From Pontibacter kalidii (lineage in GTDB: Bacteria > Bacteroidota > Bacteroidia > Cytophagales > Hymenobacteraceae), in the NCBI RefSeq assembly GCF_026278245.1, contig NZ_CP111079.1:1180501-1244500 (forward strand): a DNA stretch of 64,000 nt, written 5' to 3'. Below the pieces are notes generated by a model that did no database searches, was not told where the DNA came from, and saw nothing but the letters and a program-made list of their open reading frames with translations. Within the stretch, counting starts at the first letter, position 1. Every line of letters begins with the position of its first letter. Shown in pieces: positions 25,794 through 34,098 of this stretch. The position numbers and the translations under genes are program-made.

Positions 25794-26189
25794 ATGAAAA
25801 AATCTTTACTTATACTAGTAATGGTGCTGATTGGGTCGGCTAGCTATGCCCAGCGTTTGCATACGACAGACGATGGACTGGATTTGGTGGTGCTGTCGAT
25901 GGAGCTGGATGGGGCAGCCATGGCAAGTATGGAGATGAAGCAGGAGCTGAGCCTGACAGAGGAGCAATTTGACCAGGTGGCGCAGCTGAACAACAGCCGT
26001 TACCAGCAGCTGCAGCAGGCTGAGGCCAGTTTCTCAAACGACCCGCTTTCCCGCTCCAGAGAGTTCAGAAATATACAGCTTAAAAACGACCTTAGCCTGA
26101 AAAGCATGCTCACTCCAAAGCAGCTGCGCGACTACCAGCGCCTGGAGGGCCGCCTGGATATGCAGCTGATAACCGAGAACGAGGAATAA
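25794..26189 (+). CDS. Periplasmic Spy/CpxP-like helical protein
   Basis: A 131-aa exported protein with a clear signal peptide (MKKSLLILVMVLIGSASYAQ). The mature part is mostly helical and contains two LTxxQ-like motifs, LSLTEEQFDQVAQLN and LTPKQLRDYQRLE, as in Spy/CpxP-like stress proteins and related DUFs in Bacteroidota. Homology to Spy itself is not certain. A chaperone or metal/stress sensor role in the periplasm is possible. The gene ends at a hairpin shared with the convergent lipoprotein. Confidence 0.65.
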   Translation: MKKSLLILVMVLIGSASYAQRLHTTDDGLDLVVLSMELDGAAMASMEMKQELSLTEEQFDQVAQLNNSRYQQLQQAEASFSNDPLSRSREFRNIQLKNDLSLKSMLTPKQLRDYQRLEGRLDMQLITENEE

Positions 26190-26217
26190 GAATTTTTATA
26201 GGTTCCTAAAAAATATG

Positions 26218-26247
26218 GCAAAGCCCGGGTTTTTACTCGGGCTTTGC
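26218..26247. terminator. Bidirectional terminator hairpin
   Basis: Arms gcaaagcccg and cgggctttgc with a T-rich 10-nt loop lie between the convergent genes ending at 26189 (+) and 26233 (-). The minus-strand stop is inside the hairpin. Confidence 0.75.
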
Positions 26248-26649
26248 TGTTTCTTCGGATACTGGCCTGTAGTAGGTTATCTCGGAAACCTTGCCCAGCG
26301 AGTTGAGGCGCACCTGTACCCGGTTTGCCTCCGACAGCTGCGTGCGGCGTTCCTGGTCCTGGCACTGCTCCCCCGGCTCGATGTAATAGAAATATATACG
26401 CTGGCTCCGCTCCATCAGCTCCTCGCTGTCGGGCCTGCCCAATACGTTGCGCACCACATACTCCTTTTTGCCATACATCTCTTTCCTGATCCGCTCGAAA
26501 TCGTCCACCAGCCCGGCGCGCTTGTTCTCGCAGCCGAAGCGGTCAGCTTTCCAGGTGTCGCTGTCGAAGTCCTTCAGAGAGTCCGGTGTGGTGCAGGCAC
26601 CCAGCAGCAGGAAGCCTAAAAAATGTGTTGCTATGAATCGTTTTGCCAT
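26233..26649 (-). CDS. Lipoprotein with SmpA/BamE-like segment
   Basis: Starting at the ATG at 26649 gives 138 aa with a lipoprotein signal ending LLLGAC (Cys at about residue 19). An upstream start would bury the signal. The mature part contains FERIRKEMYGKKEYVVRNVLGRPDSEELM followed by an aromatic strand IYFYYIEPG. This resembles the two-helix-plus-strand module of SmpA/OmlA/BamE-type small lipoproteins. Function is not known; it is probably anchored to the outer membrane. Confidence 0.7.
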   Translation of the reverse strand: MAKRFIATHFLGFLLLGACTTPDSLKDFDSDTWKADRFGCENKRAGLVDDFERIRKEMYGKKEYVVRNVLGRPDSEELMERSQRIYFYYIEPGEQCQDQERRTQLSEANRVQVRLNSLGKVSEITYYRPVSEETAKPE

Positions 26650-26915
26650 GATCTTGCTTGTTGGCTTAAAGTTGCAGCAAGTTCCTTTGCCACACAAGGC
26701 AAAGATGAAAAAATAGGTCAATAGCATATATTCTATATATAATTAGATATGTTTGATGAGCTGTGTTTTATGGTGCTGTAACTGTTGCAGATAAGGTGAA
26801 AAGTATTTAAATTTTGTAGATGAATGCAATTGGGCTTGTGCAGACACGGAACAATTTGCACTCATAAGCATGTTACTTTAACCGAACCCGTTTAACAGAA
26901 GCTTAATCAAAACTT

Positions 26916-27728
26916 ATGATAAGAGTGTTTCTAACTGCTATCACCCTCGGACTCCTTTCATTTACTTCTCCTGCACCTGAGCGTGCTGTTGCTACGCCGG
27001 CTGCCATTGTGGCCGAGGCAAGTGAGGTACTTGAGACCAGGGCCGGGGGCGCTGCGGCTGCAAAAGAGGCGGCATTCGATCAGCATGTACAGGAGCTTTA
27101 CAAGGCGGCAGGCTTGAAGGAGAAGGGCCTTTCCTACGAAGTGTTCGAGAAGGCCCTTGTAGGATTCCATAACTTCAAGCGCCTGCAAATGGTGGCGCCA
27201 GAGAAGTCTATCCTTTCGGTGGTGGATTTCACCAAGTCAAGCGCGCAGAAGCGACTCTGGATCATTGATCTTAAATCAAAGAAAGTCTTATTTAACACAT
27301 TAGTAGCCCACGGCCGTAACACCGGCCAGGATAAGGCCACGCAGTTCTCCAACGAGAATGGCTCCTTCATGAGCAGCCTCGGGTTCTATATTACAGACGC
27401 CACCTACCATGGCAAACACGGCCTATCGTTGCGCCTGCAGGGCATGGATGAGGGCTATAACTCTAACGCCATGGAGCGCGCCATTGTGGTGCACGGCGCT
27501 GACTACGCCACCGAGAAATTTGTGAAGCAGTATGGCCGCCTTGGCCGCAGCCTAGGATGCCCGGCCGTGCCGCGAGAGGTGTCAAAAGACGTGATCGAAA
27601 CGATCAAGGACCAATCCGTACTCTACATCCACGGCAATGATAAGACGTATACGTCGCAGTTTCTGGACAATACGCAGGCTGTAGAACACTACGCCGCAGT
27701 GGCCGGTACGGATGTAGTGAGCATCTGA
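26916..27728 (+). CDS. Murein L,D-transpeptidase catalytic domain protein (YkuD_2 type)
   Basis: A 270-aa exported protein with an N-terminal hydrophobic signal (residues 1-20). A helical region (QHVQELYKAAGL) comes before the catalytic part. VVHGADYATEKF with His193 and GRLGRSLGCPAVP with Cys215 match the HxG...SxGC active site of L,D-transpeptidases. The order and spacing are those of the YkuD_2 subgroup common in Bacteroidota. The predicted action is cleavage or cross-linking of peptidoglycan stems in the periplasm. The gene is monocistronic with its own terminator. Confidence 0.88.
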   Translation: MIRVFLTAITLGLLSFTSPAPERAVATPAAIVAEASEVLETRAGGAAAAKEAAFDQHVQELYKAAGLKEKGLSYEVFEKALVGFHNFKRLQMVAPEKSILSVVDFTKSSAQKRLWIIDLKSKKVLFNTLVAHGRNTGQDKATQFSNENGSFMSSLGFYITDATYHGKHGLSLRLQGMDEGYNSNAMERAIVVHGADYATEKFVKQYGRLGRSLGCPAVPREVSKDVIETIKDQSVLYIHGNDKTYTSQFLDNTQAVEHYAAVAGTDVVSI

Positions 27729-27745
27729 GCAAAAACTTCCAACTA

Positions 27746-27785
27746 AAAAAGCCACCTGCTAATTGTTTAGCAGGTGGCTTTTTTT
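27746..27785. terminator. Intrinsic terminator
   Basis: Stem gccacctgcta / tagcaggtggc flanked by A and T runs, 20 bp after the L,D-transpeptidase stop. It can also serve the minus-strand gene ending at 27805. Confidence 0.9.
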
Positions 27786-27804
27786 ATACGTATACTTCTA
27801 CTGG

Positions 27805-28002
27805 TTAAGCTTCGTCTTTCGTGGTTTTAATCAGGTTGATTCCTGCAAAGAAGAATATCAGACCCACCACAAACGGAACGGCGGAAGTATACTTGCCTAC
27901 CGCCACTCCATCACCCCCCATCAGGAAGGCATAGGCGCCCCATATAATACCGGCAATACCGAGTACTGTAAGAATGGTGCCGAATGTTCGTTTCTGGTTC
28001 AT
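27805..28002 (-). CDS. Small two-helix membrane protein
   Basis: From the ATG at 28002 the product has 65 aa: a short basic start (MNQKRTFG), a first helix TILTVLGIAGIIWGAYAFLM, a glycine-rich loop and a second helix AVPFVVGLIFFFAGINLI ending in a charged tail. No family name can be given with confidence; similar tiny proteins are common in Bacteroidota. The extension upstream to 28074 is probably not translated. Confidence 0.65.
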   Translation of the reverse strand: MNQKRTFGTILTVLGIAGIIWGAYAFLMGGDGVAVGKYTSAVPFVVGLIFFFAGINLIKTTKDEA

Positions 28003-28155
28003 GGTTCTAATGATTAGTTTCACTTGCCTGTAGCTTCGTGCCGCAAGCAAGTTCTTGTACGAATAGCAGCCCATAAAGTATACAGTCCTGCTAATATACC
28101 TACCTTGCCACCTCTTCTTAAGCCTTTAAAACGTGCCCAGTAGCTGGCCCTTTCG

Positions 28156-28163
28156 TAATTTTG
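28156..28163 (+). promoter_or_regulatory. Bacteroidota -7 element for the M48 protease gene
   Basis: TAATTTTG matches the consensus TAnnTTTG and lies about 95 bp before the ATG at 28258. No other gene on this strand intervenes. The -33 part is weak. Confidence 0.45.
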
Positions 28164-28257
28164 GTACTGCATGGGCAAAGTCCACAACCAGCGCCTGCGC
28201 CCGCACGTTTTCTTTGTACCGCCGCTCAAAAGGCCAGGTACAACTAAACTATTAAAT

Positions 28258-29070
28258 ATGAGAGGGATAATAAAATTTATCATAGCCCTGCTGATAGCGG
28301 CTGTGTCGGTGGTTACGTACTGGTGCAGCTCGGAGACGAACAAGTTTACCGGCGAGGAGCAGCGCGTGGATATGACTGTGGAGCAGGAGATAGCCCTCGG
28401 GCTGCAAGCAGCTCCCCAGATGGCGGAGCAGTACGGAGGGTTGCACCCGGACCAGGAGGCGGCCCGCCAGGTGAAGGCCATTGGCCAAAAGCTGGTACAG
28501 AACACCAGAGCGCGAGATACGCCTTACCAGTTCGACTTCCACTTGCTGGCTGATGAGCAGACGGTGAATGCCTTTGCCTTGCCGGGTGGCCAGATCTTTA
28601 TTACGGCCGGCTTGCTGCGCAGGCTGGAGTCGGAGGGGCAGTTAGCCGGTGTGCTGGGCCATGAGATCGGGCACGTGGTGGCGCGCCATTCGGCGCAGCA
28701 GCTGGCAAAAGCCAAGCTTACGCAGGGCCTGACCGGCGCAGCCGCCATTGCCATGTATGATCCAGATAACCCTGCCAGTCGCTCCGGGGCCGCAGTGGCT
28801 GCCATGATCGGGCAGGTGGTGAACATGAGCTATGGCCGTGAGGATGAACTGGAGTCGGACGCGCTGGCTGTGCAGCTGACAGGTGCCGCCGGGTATGACC
28901 CCCGGTCGATGAAGCGCGTGATGGAGATTCTGGCGGAGGCTAGCGGAGGCGCCAGCAGTGGCCCCGAGTTTATGCAGACGCACCCGAACCCTGGTAACCG
29001 CGTGGCTAAAATTGAGGCGGCCATTCAACAGGAGTACCCCAATGGTTTGCCGGAGGGGCTGATTCAGTAA
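28258..29070 (+). CDS. M48-family zinc metalloprotease (membrane/periplasm)
   Basis: The ATG at 28258 gives 270 aa beginning with a membrane anchor (GIIKFIIALLIAAVSVVTYWC, possibly a lipobox). The zinc site is HEIGH at 135-139 in GHEIGHVVARHSAQQ, with the third ligand Glu199 in DELESDAL. The family motif TVNAFALPGGQIFIT precedes it. The protein resembles BepA/LoiP-type M48 peptidases that handle outer-membrane protein quality control. A second M48 gene lies at 37969. Confidence 0.93.
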   Translation: MRGIIKFIIALLIAAVSVVTYWCSSETNKFTGEEQRVDMTVEQEIALGLQAAPQMAEQYGGLHPDQEAARQVKAIGQKLVQNTRARDTPYQFDFHLLADEQTVNAFALPGGQIFITAGLLRRLESEGQLAGVLGHEIGHVVARHSAQQLAKAKLTQGLTGAAAIAMYDPDNPASRSGAAVAAMIGQVVNMSYGREDELESDALAVQLTGAAGYDPRSMKRVMEILAEASGGASSGPEFMQTHPNPGNRVAKIEAAIQQEYPNGLPEGLIQ

Positions 29071-29159
29071 GTATATTTTTTATACTTACCGGCCCTACGA
29101 AGAAAGCTACCTGCTGCGTAAAGTTTCGTATGAGGTACTACAGAATAAGGGAAAACAGG

Positions 29160-30056
29160 ATGGATGAACAGAAGCACAGAAACCTATTATTCGTGCTCAA
29201 CCCAATTGCCGGCGATATCGAGAAAGAGGATCTGAAGGAAGATATTGATATGATCTGCCGGGAGCATGAGATAGCCTATGAACTATACACTACCACCGGC
29301 GAGGACGATAAGGATAAGCTGAAGCAGAAGCTCGAAGAAGGCAACTATGACGCAGTGTACGCCATAGGCGGCGATGGTACGGTTAGCCTGGTCGGCTCTT
29401 TGCTGATAGGTACCAGCACGCCGCTGGGTATCATCCCGTTGGGCTCCGGCAACGGGCTCTCCAAAGACCTCGACATTCCTCAGGACACGGAAGAGGCGCT
29501 GCAGCTCATCCATAGGCACGTGGTGCGCAACATCGACACGATCACGCTCAACGGTACGTCCTCCATCCACCTTAGCGACCTTGGCTTTAACGCCCTGGTG
29601 GTGAAGCGCTTTTGCGAGGGCGACACGCGCGGCCCCGGTTCTTATACCTGGATAGCCCTGCAGGAGTACCTGAGCTACGAGCCAAAAACATATAGGATAG
29701 AGACCGATGCCGATACCTTTGAGGGAAAGGCTTTTATGGTGACGGTGGCCAACGCCAACGCTTGGGGCTCGAATGCCAGCATCAACCCCGATGGTATATT
29801 AAACGATGGCAAGTTCGAGATCTGCCTCATAGAACCTTTCCCAAGGGCGGCGAGTGTCGGCATATTGTATAAACTCTACACCGACAGCATCGATACCAGC
29901 GTGTATACCCGCATCCTCAAGTGCAGTCGCGCCACCATCTACAACCCCGACCTGGAGGTGATGCACATAGATGGGGAACCTATGGAGACAGCGGAGAAAA
30001 TAGAGGTGGTGATGCACGCCAAGAGCCTGAAAGTTATACTTCCCGTTGGTGATTAG
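29160..30056 (+). CDS. Diacylglycerol-kinase-family lipid kinase
   Basis: About 298 aa from the ATG at 29160; an earlier start at 29130 is possible. It has LFVLNPIAGD, the nucleotide-binding GGDGTVS block near residue 70 and PLGIIPLGSGNGLSKDLDIP, which are the hallmarks of the DAGK catalytic domain. The C-terminal half matches the YegS/DgkB-type second domain with HIDGEPMET. Such enzymes phosphorylate diacylglycerol or related lipids at the membrane. The substrate in this organism is unknown. It is convergent with the phosphoesterase gene, only 5 bp apart. Confidence 0.92.
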   Translation: MDEQKHRNLLFVLNPIAGDIEKEDLKEDIDMICREHEIAYELYTTTGEDDKDKLKQKLEEGNYDAVYAIGGDGTVSLVGSLLIGTSTPLGIIPLGSGNGLSKDLDIPQDTEEALQLIHRHVVRNIDTITLNGTSSIHLSDLGFNALVVKRFCEGDTRGPGSYTWIALQEYLSYEPKTYRIETDADTFEGKAFMVTVANANAWGSNASINPDGILNDGKFEICLIEPFPRAASVGILYKLYTDSIDTSVYTRILKCSRATIYNPDLEVMHIDGEPMETAEKIEVVMHAKSLKVILPVGD

Positions 30057-30061
30057 ACCGG

Positions 30062-31243
30062 CTATACCAGCTTCCGGAATACGAGTTGCCCTTGTTCGGA
30101 CGCGGCGGAAACGGTGCGGCACTCCAGCCATACCTGCCCATTGCTGTAATAGTTGAGCACGAAGAAGCCCCGTTCTTCCAGGGCGAACGTGGCCCTGCCG
30201 CCTTTCTTCACAAAAGCCAGTTTGCTGCCCGAGCCGCTCACGATGTAGTGGTTGCCCTGCACCTCAAAATGCTGCAGGTTATGGTCGTGGCCACCCACAA
30301 AGACAAGGTTGTTGTAACGGTGGAAGATGCGGAGCAGCCGCTTGCGCATCTTTTTATACTTGCGGTGCGACATGTCCTCATAGGCCCCGAACATCTTGCG
30401 GTAGAAGGGGTAGAGCGAGCCGAAAATGGGCAGCGGGATCAGGAAGCGCTTGTGCAGGGCCGTGAGCGGAAAGATGTGCTGTTTGATGGTGAATTTGCCG
30501 CCGTGCATGGCATTGCTGTAGAGTGGGTGGTGCGCGGCGATAAGGATACGTTGGTGGCTGTTGCGTTTCAGCAGCTTGTTGAGGTTAACGAAAAACTCCT
30601 CAATGTCGGTGTAGGGGCAGCCATACTTGCCGCCGAGGGGTTTTAGGCCACGCTGCACAAACCACTGCGTGTTTATCACGACCAACAGAAGCCCCTCGGC
30701 CAGTTGCAGGCAGGAGGGGCCGGGGCAGCCTTGCGGGGGGAGGTAGCTGTTTGGCTGCTGCAGGTGCTCCTGCACATAAGCTTCCTGCCGCAGCAGTTGC
30801 TCATATCCTCCCTCACGGCCTTTCAGCCAGTCGTGGTTGCCCCCCAGGAAAATGCCCTGCCCGGGGTAACTTTTTATACTTTGGATGAGGGTGTTGAGCC
30901 TCGCCTCGGCCATGTCGCGGTGGCGGTTGCCTACTTCGGGCAAGCCGATAGGGTAGAGGTTATCCCCCAGAAAAACCAAGGTACCCTTCTCGCCGGCTTC
31001 CTGCTGCCACACCTGCGCTAGCTTCATCACGGGGTCAGCGCCATCGGTGGCGATGGCACCCACATCGCCCAGCAGGGCCACAGAGTGCACCAGTTCTGCC
31101 TCCGGGGGCGGTGCATGCCGCTGCCAGCCCACATCCGATAGCCTGTAGAAAGGCTTGCGCCTGTACTTGCGCTCCTGCCAATAGCTGAAGAAGAAAAAAG
31201 CAGACAGCAGTACCGGAATGATAATGAGGAAGTATACCAGCAT
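30062..31243 (-). CDS. Membrane-anchored metallophosphoesterase
   Basis: A 393-aa calcineurin-like phosphoesterase with an N-terminal membrane anchor (residues 2-21). The metal-binding motifs appear in order: LLGDVGA, VFLGDNLYP, LGGNHDW, AAHHPLYS and VGGHDHNLQ. The insert between GNHDW and AHHP is rich in Pro and Cys (PPQGCPGPSC). Substrate is unknown; the catalytic domain should face the periplasm if the anchor is a single N-in helix. The gene precedes a LON-domain protein gene in the same direction. Confidence 0.9.
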   Translation of the reverse strand: MLVYFLIIIPVLLSAFFFFSYWQERKYRRKPFYRLSDVGWQRHAPPPEAELVHSVALLGDVGAIATDGADPVMKLAQVWQQEAGEKGTLVFLGDNLYPIGLPEVGNRHRDMAEARLNTLIQSIKSYPGQGIFLGGNHDWLKGREGGYEQLLRQEAYVQEHLQQPNSYLPPQGCPGPSCLQLAEGLLLVVINTQWFVQRGLKPLGGKYGCPYTDIEEFFVNLNKLLKRNSHQRILIAAHHPLYSNAMHGGKFTIKQHIFPLTALHKRFLIPLPIFGSLYPFYRKMFGAYEDMSHRKYKKMRKRLLRIFHRYNNLVFVGGHDHNLQHFEVQGNHYIVSGSGSKLAFVKKGGRATFALEERGFFVLNYYSNGQVWLECRTVSAASEQGQLVFRKLV

Positions 31244-31264
31244 AAAGTATAAACAGCGCGGGGC

Positions 31265-31906
31265 TTAAAAGTTCGGGGGCGTAAGGTTTTTAAAATGTCC
31301 GTTCAGTTTCACCCGCTCCTTCAGCTTTTCGGTTTCCAGCAGCATGGGCAGGAGCTGCTGCAGGTGCAGTAAGATAACCTCCTGACGCTCTTTCTCGCTC
31401 AGCAACTGCAGCAGCGCATACTCCTGCTCCGTGTTCAGTCCTAATTGGTGGGCAATGTCGTAGCTTTTAAAGTCCTCCGGCAACTCCAGGTATAAATTGC
31501 CCAGGCCAAGGGTTTCGTACAGCTGCTCCAGGAGCTCTTTTATCTTGATTTTGGTGATGATGTCCTCTTCGTAATCATTCTCCACCATCTCCACCTCACC
31601 TCCGGCGTACAACCTTCCGGGGGCCATTTTGTCGAATTGTTGTATCTTAAAGATCTTCAGCCCTTTGGTGCGGATGTCCATCTCACCGTTATCATACTTC
31701 TTCTCGATGTTCAGGATCTCTACCTCAGTGCCGAAGAGCCCTACGCCATTCTGAATATGGGTAGGTATGCCGAAGTTTTTGCCGTTCTCCACACAGTCCA
31801 GCACCAGCTGTTTGTAGCGCGGTTCAAAAATATGCAGGTTCAGCTTTTCCTCCGGGAACACCACGATGCTCAGCGGAAACAGCGGCAGGTATTTGGTATC
31901 GGGCAT
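31265..31906 (-). CDS. LON peptidase substrate-binding domain protein
   Basis: A 213-aa stand-alone LON N-terminal (PUA-like) domain. The first residues show YLPLFPLSIVVFPEEKLNLHIFEPRYKQLV, the standard start. FGIPTHI and EVEILNIEKKYDNGEMDI then give the strands of the barrel, with a helical C-terminal bundle. There is no ATPase or protease part. It probably binds protein substrates or acts in quality control. Its length and layout match a family common in Bacteroidota. It is 21 bp upstream of the phosphoesterase gene. Confidence 0.9.
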   Translation of the reverse strand: MPDTKYLPLFPLSIVVFPEEKLNLHIFEPRYKQLVLDCVENGKNFGIPTHIQNGVGLFGTEVEILNIEKKYDNGEMDIRTKGLKIFKIQQFDKMAPGRLYAGGEVEMVENDYEEDIITKIKIKELLEQLYETLGLGNLYLELPEDFKSYDIAHQLGLNTEQEYALLQLLSEKERQEVILLHLQQLLPMLLETEKLKERVKLNGHFKNLTPPNF

Positions 31907-32035
31907 AGGTCTTCGTTTTTATGCTTCAATATAAGGGTTTATACTTTATTTTAGCCTCTGTTTTAACCTACGCTTCCGGAGGGGCAAGCGTTGGCGGGCA
32001 AGTGCGGAGGCGTTAGGAAAATACGCTAAACTGCT

Positions 32036-32043
32036 TACCTTTG
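32036..32043 (+). promoter_or_regulatory. Bacteroidota -7 element for mtgA
   Basis: TACCTTTG matches TAnnTTTG and lies 24 bp before the mtgA ATG, giving a short leader. The -33 box is not clear. Confidence 0.5.
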
Positions 32044-32066
32044 CGCCCGAATGAGAATACACTGGA

Positions 32067-32801
32067 ATGGCTAAAAAAAGACTGGGGCTAAGGCAGCTGA
32101 AACTGCTTTTCGTGAAGTTGTTAATCAGCCTTTTCCTGATAAGTGTGGCGTGGGTGCTGGTCTACCGGTGGGTGGCCCCTCCGGCAACATTGCACATGCT
32201 CAAGCGCCGGGCCGAGGCAGGTGCCGCCAACAAAGAAAACCCGGGAATAAAGTATAAATTCGTGACGCTGGAGGAGATGTCAGACCAACTGCCCTTGGCT
32301 GTCGTGGCCTCTGAGGACCAGAAGTTCCTGCAGCACAACGGCTTCGACTTTGATGCTATCTCGGATGCCTTTGAACGCAACCAGAAGGGCGGCAACATCC
32401 GGGGAGGAAGCACCATCAGCCAGCAGGTTGCCAAAAATGTTTTCCTGTGGCACGGGCGCAGCTACCTCCGGAAGGCCGTGGAGGCATACTTTACCGTGCT
32501 GATCGAGGTGCTGTGGGGCAAGCAGCGGATCCTGGAAGTATACCTGAACATTGCGGAGTTCGGAGATGGTGTGTTCGGGGTGGAGGCGGCCTCGCAGGCG
32601 TACTTTAAAAAACCGGCCAGCGAGGTGGGCCGGTGGCAGGCCTCGCTATTGGCGGCCGTGCTGCCAAACCCGATCAGGTACTCCGCCAACAGGCCGTCAG
32701 GCTACATCCTTAGCCGCCGCGTGCGCATAGCCCGCGCAATGGGGCGCCTGGGCGGTACTGTCTACATCAAAGAGATCTTACCGGTGAAAGATGAAAAATA
32801 A
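32067..32801 (+). CDS. mtgA: Monofunctional biosynthetic peptidoglycan transglycosylase
   Basis: A 244-aa GT51 enzyme that polymerises lipid II into glycan strands at the outer face of the inner membrane. It has an N-terminal membrane helix (LLFVKLLISLFLISVAWVLVY). The catalytic block is AVVASEDQKFLQHNGFD, followed by RGGSTISQQVAKNVFLW and RILEVYLNIAEFGDGVFGVEAAS. No transpeptidase domain follows. It overlaps the next gene by 11 bp. Confidence 0.96.
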   Translation: MAKKRLGLRQLKLLFVKLLISLFLISVAWVLVYRWVAPPATLHMLKRRAEAGAANKENPGIKYKFVTLEEMSDQLPLAVVASEDQKFLQHNGFDFDAISDAFERNQKGGNIRGGSTISQQVAKNVFLWHGRSYLRKAVEAYFTVLIEVLWGKQRILEVYLNIAEFGDGVFGVEAASQAYFKKPASEVGRWQASLLAAVLPNPIRYSANRPSGYILSRRVRIARAMGRLGGTVYIKEILPVKDEK

Positions 32802-33246
32802 GCTATACTTCCTGCTGGCCCTCGGGCTGTTAAGTATGAATGCCTGCACAGGCAGTAAACCACAAGTTACCGCCATTGACGCCGCTGCAGAGGTGGGGCA
32901 GGTGCTGGAGGAGCAGGCGCAGTGCTGGAGCCAGGGCGACCTGACATGCTACATGCAGGGCTACTGGAAATCTGATTCGCTCCTTTTCGTTGGCTCCCGT
33001 GGCCTTACCTACGGCTGGCAGCAAACCCTCGACAACTACAAGCGCGGCTACCCGGATGTGTCTGCCATGGGCAAGCTCCACTTCGATCTGAAAGAACTAC
33101 GTCCATTATCCCCGGAAACCATGCTGGTGGTAGGCAAATGGCACCTGCAGCGCGATGCTGACAAAGGCGATCTGGAAGGGCATTTTTCTGTTATTTTCCG
33201 GAAGTTTCCGGAAGGCTGGAAGATCATTGCGGATCATTCGAGCTAA
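32791..33246 (+). CDS. NTF2-like (SnoaL/DUF4440) lipoprotein
   Basis: A 151-aa protein with a lipoprotein signal ending LSMNAC. The mature part begins with a helix and then CWSQGDLTCYMQGYWKSDSLLFVG, DNYKRGYPDVSAMGKLHFDLKEL and strands ending HFSVIFRKFPEGWKIIADHSS. This is the cone-shaped NTF2 fold of SnoaL/DUF4440 proteins. Enzymatic role is unknown. The start codon lies inside the end of mtgA, so translation is coupled. Confidence 0.85.
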   Translation: MKNKLYFLLALGLLSMNACTGSKPQVTAIDAAAEVGQVLEEQAQCWSQGDLTCYMQGYWKSDSLLFVGSRGLTYGWQQTLDNYKRGYPDVSAMGKLHFDLKELRPLSPETMLVVGKWHLQRDADKGDLEGHFSVIFRKFPEGWKIIADHSS

Positions 33247-33406
33247 GTTGCCATACTTTTGTGACAGCTCTTATTCTTTTCAAATTACTTCCCCCCGAAA
33301 AGATAGGAAACGCAAGAGTGCAGTACCGGATCTAACCACCCTTATCCCCAAGAGGGAAGCCTGTCATTGCTGCTGCTAAAGTATAAGTTTTATAGCCGCT
33401 GTTCTC

Positions 33407-33434
33407 GCAGGGACAGGTCGCGACCTGTCCCTGC
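33407..33434. repeat. 28-bp perfect palindrome (ACAGGTCGCGACCTGT family)
   Basis: Arms of 14 bp without spacer. The core ggacaggtcg|cgacctgtcc recurs at 43200-43219, 46427-46447, 46565-46584, 48861-48880 and 57560-57579. Confidence 0.9.
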
Positions 33435-33859
33435 AAGTATAAACCCACCCCTAGGCGTCCGCTCTTTCGGACTTGCAATCCGAAAGCATAGTATTATCAG
33501 GATTTGTAATCCGTTTTAACACTTTGCCAGCTGTAGAGCTGCGGCTAAAAACTAAAAGCCGGATTGAAAATCCTCTTATTAGGTGCTTCGGGATTATAAA
33601 TCCCGAAGAGCAACTGAGAATTCTGTAGCACCGGGTCCAACCACCCCTACCCCTCCTTAGCCAAGGAGGGGAGCCTGGCATTACTGATGCTGAAGTATAA
33701 GTTTTATAGTTGCTGTTATTATCAGCAAAAGTATAAACCCACCCCAACCCCTCCCGAGAGGGGAATCATACTTGCCCATTTCCCTGTCATCTCGAGCAGG
33801 GCGAGAGATCTACCGGAATTCTAAAGAGATCTCTCCCAAAGGTCGAGATGACAAATAGC

Positions 33860-34098
33860 GGTGGCTATCGAATGAAACCCAGTCCTTGGGTTGAGCGCCT
33901 ATGCGAGTTTTTCCGGTGATGAGCGCGAGCGAGACGTTGCGACGCAGGAGCAAAGGAAAAGCTCCCAGCGCGATGCCCGAGGACGAGGCCTCCCGGCCTG
34001 GAGGGGGCCAAAGTATGAAATGAAACGATAGATTAGTAAAACTGAGGATCAGCAGTAGCTAACAAGTATAGCTAAGTTCCAGTTGCGGGAAGCGAAAG
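33860..34098 (-). repeat. Long mosaic element, copy 1
   Basis: About 240 bp. On the minus strand it runs from ttccagt... through gctttggc-like and cctcgtcctcgggcatcgcg to a terminal ccaaggactggg...cgatagcc. The same order of landmarks occurs in four other places. This copy lacks the nested 19-bp insert. Confidence 0.75.
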
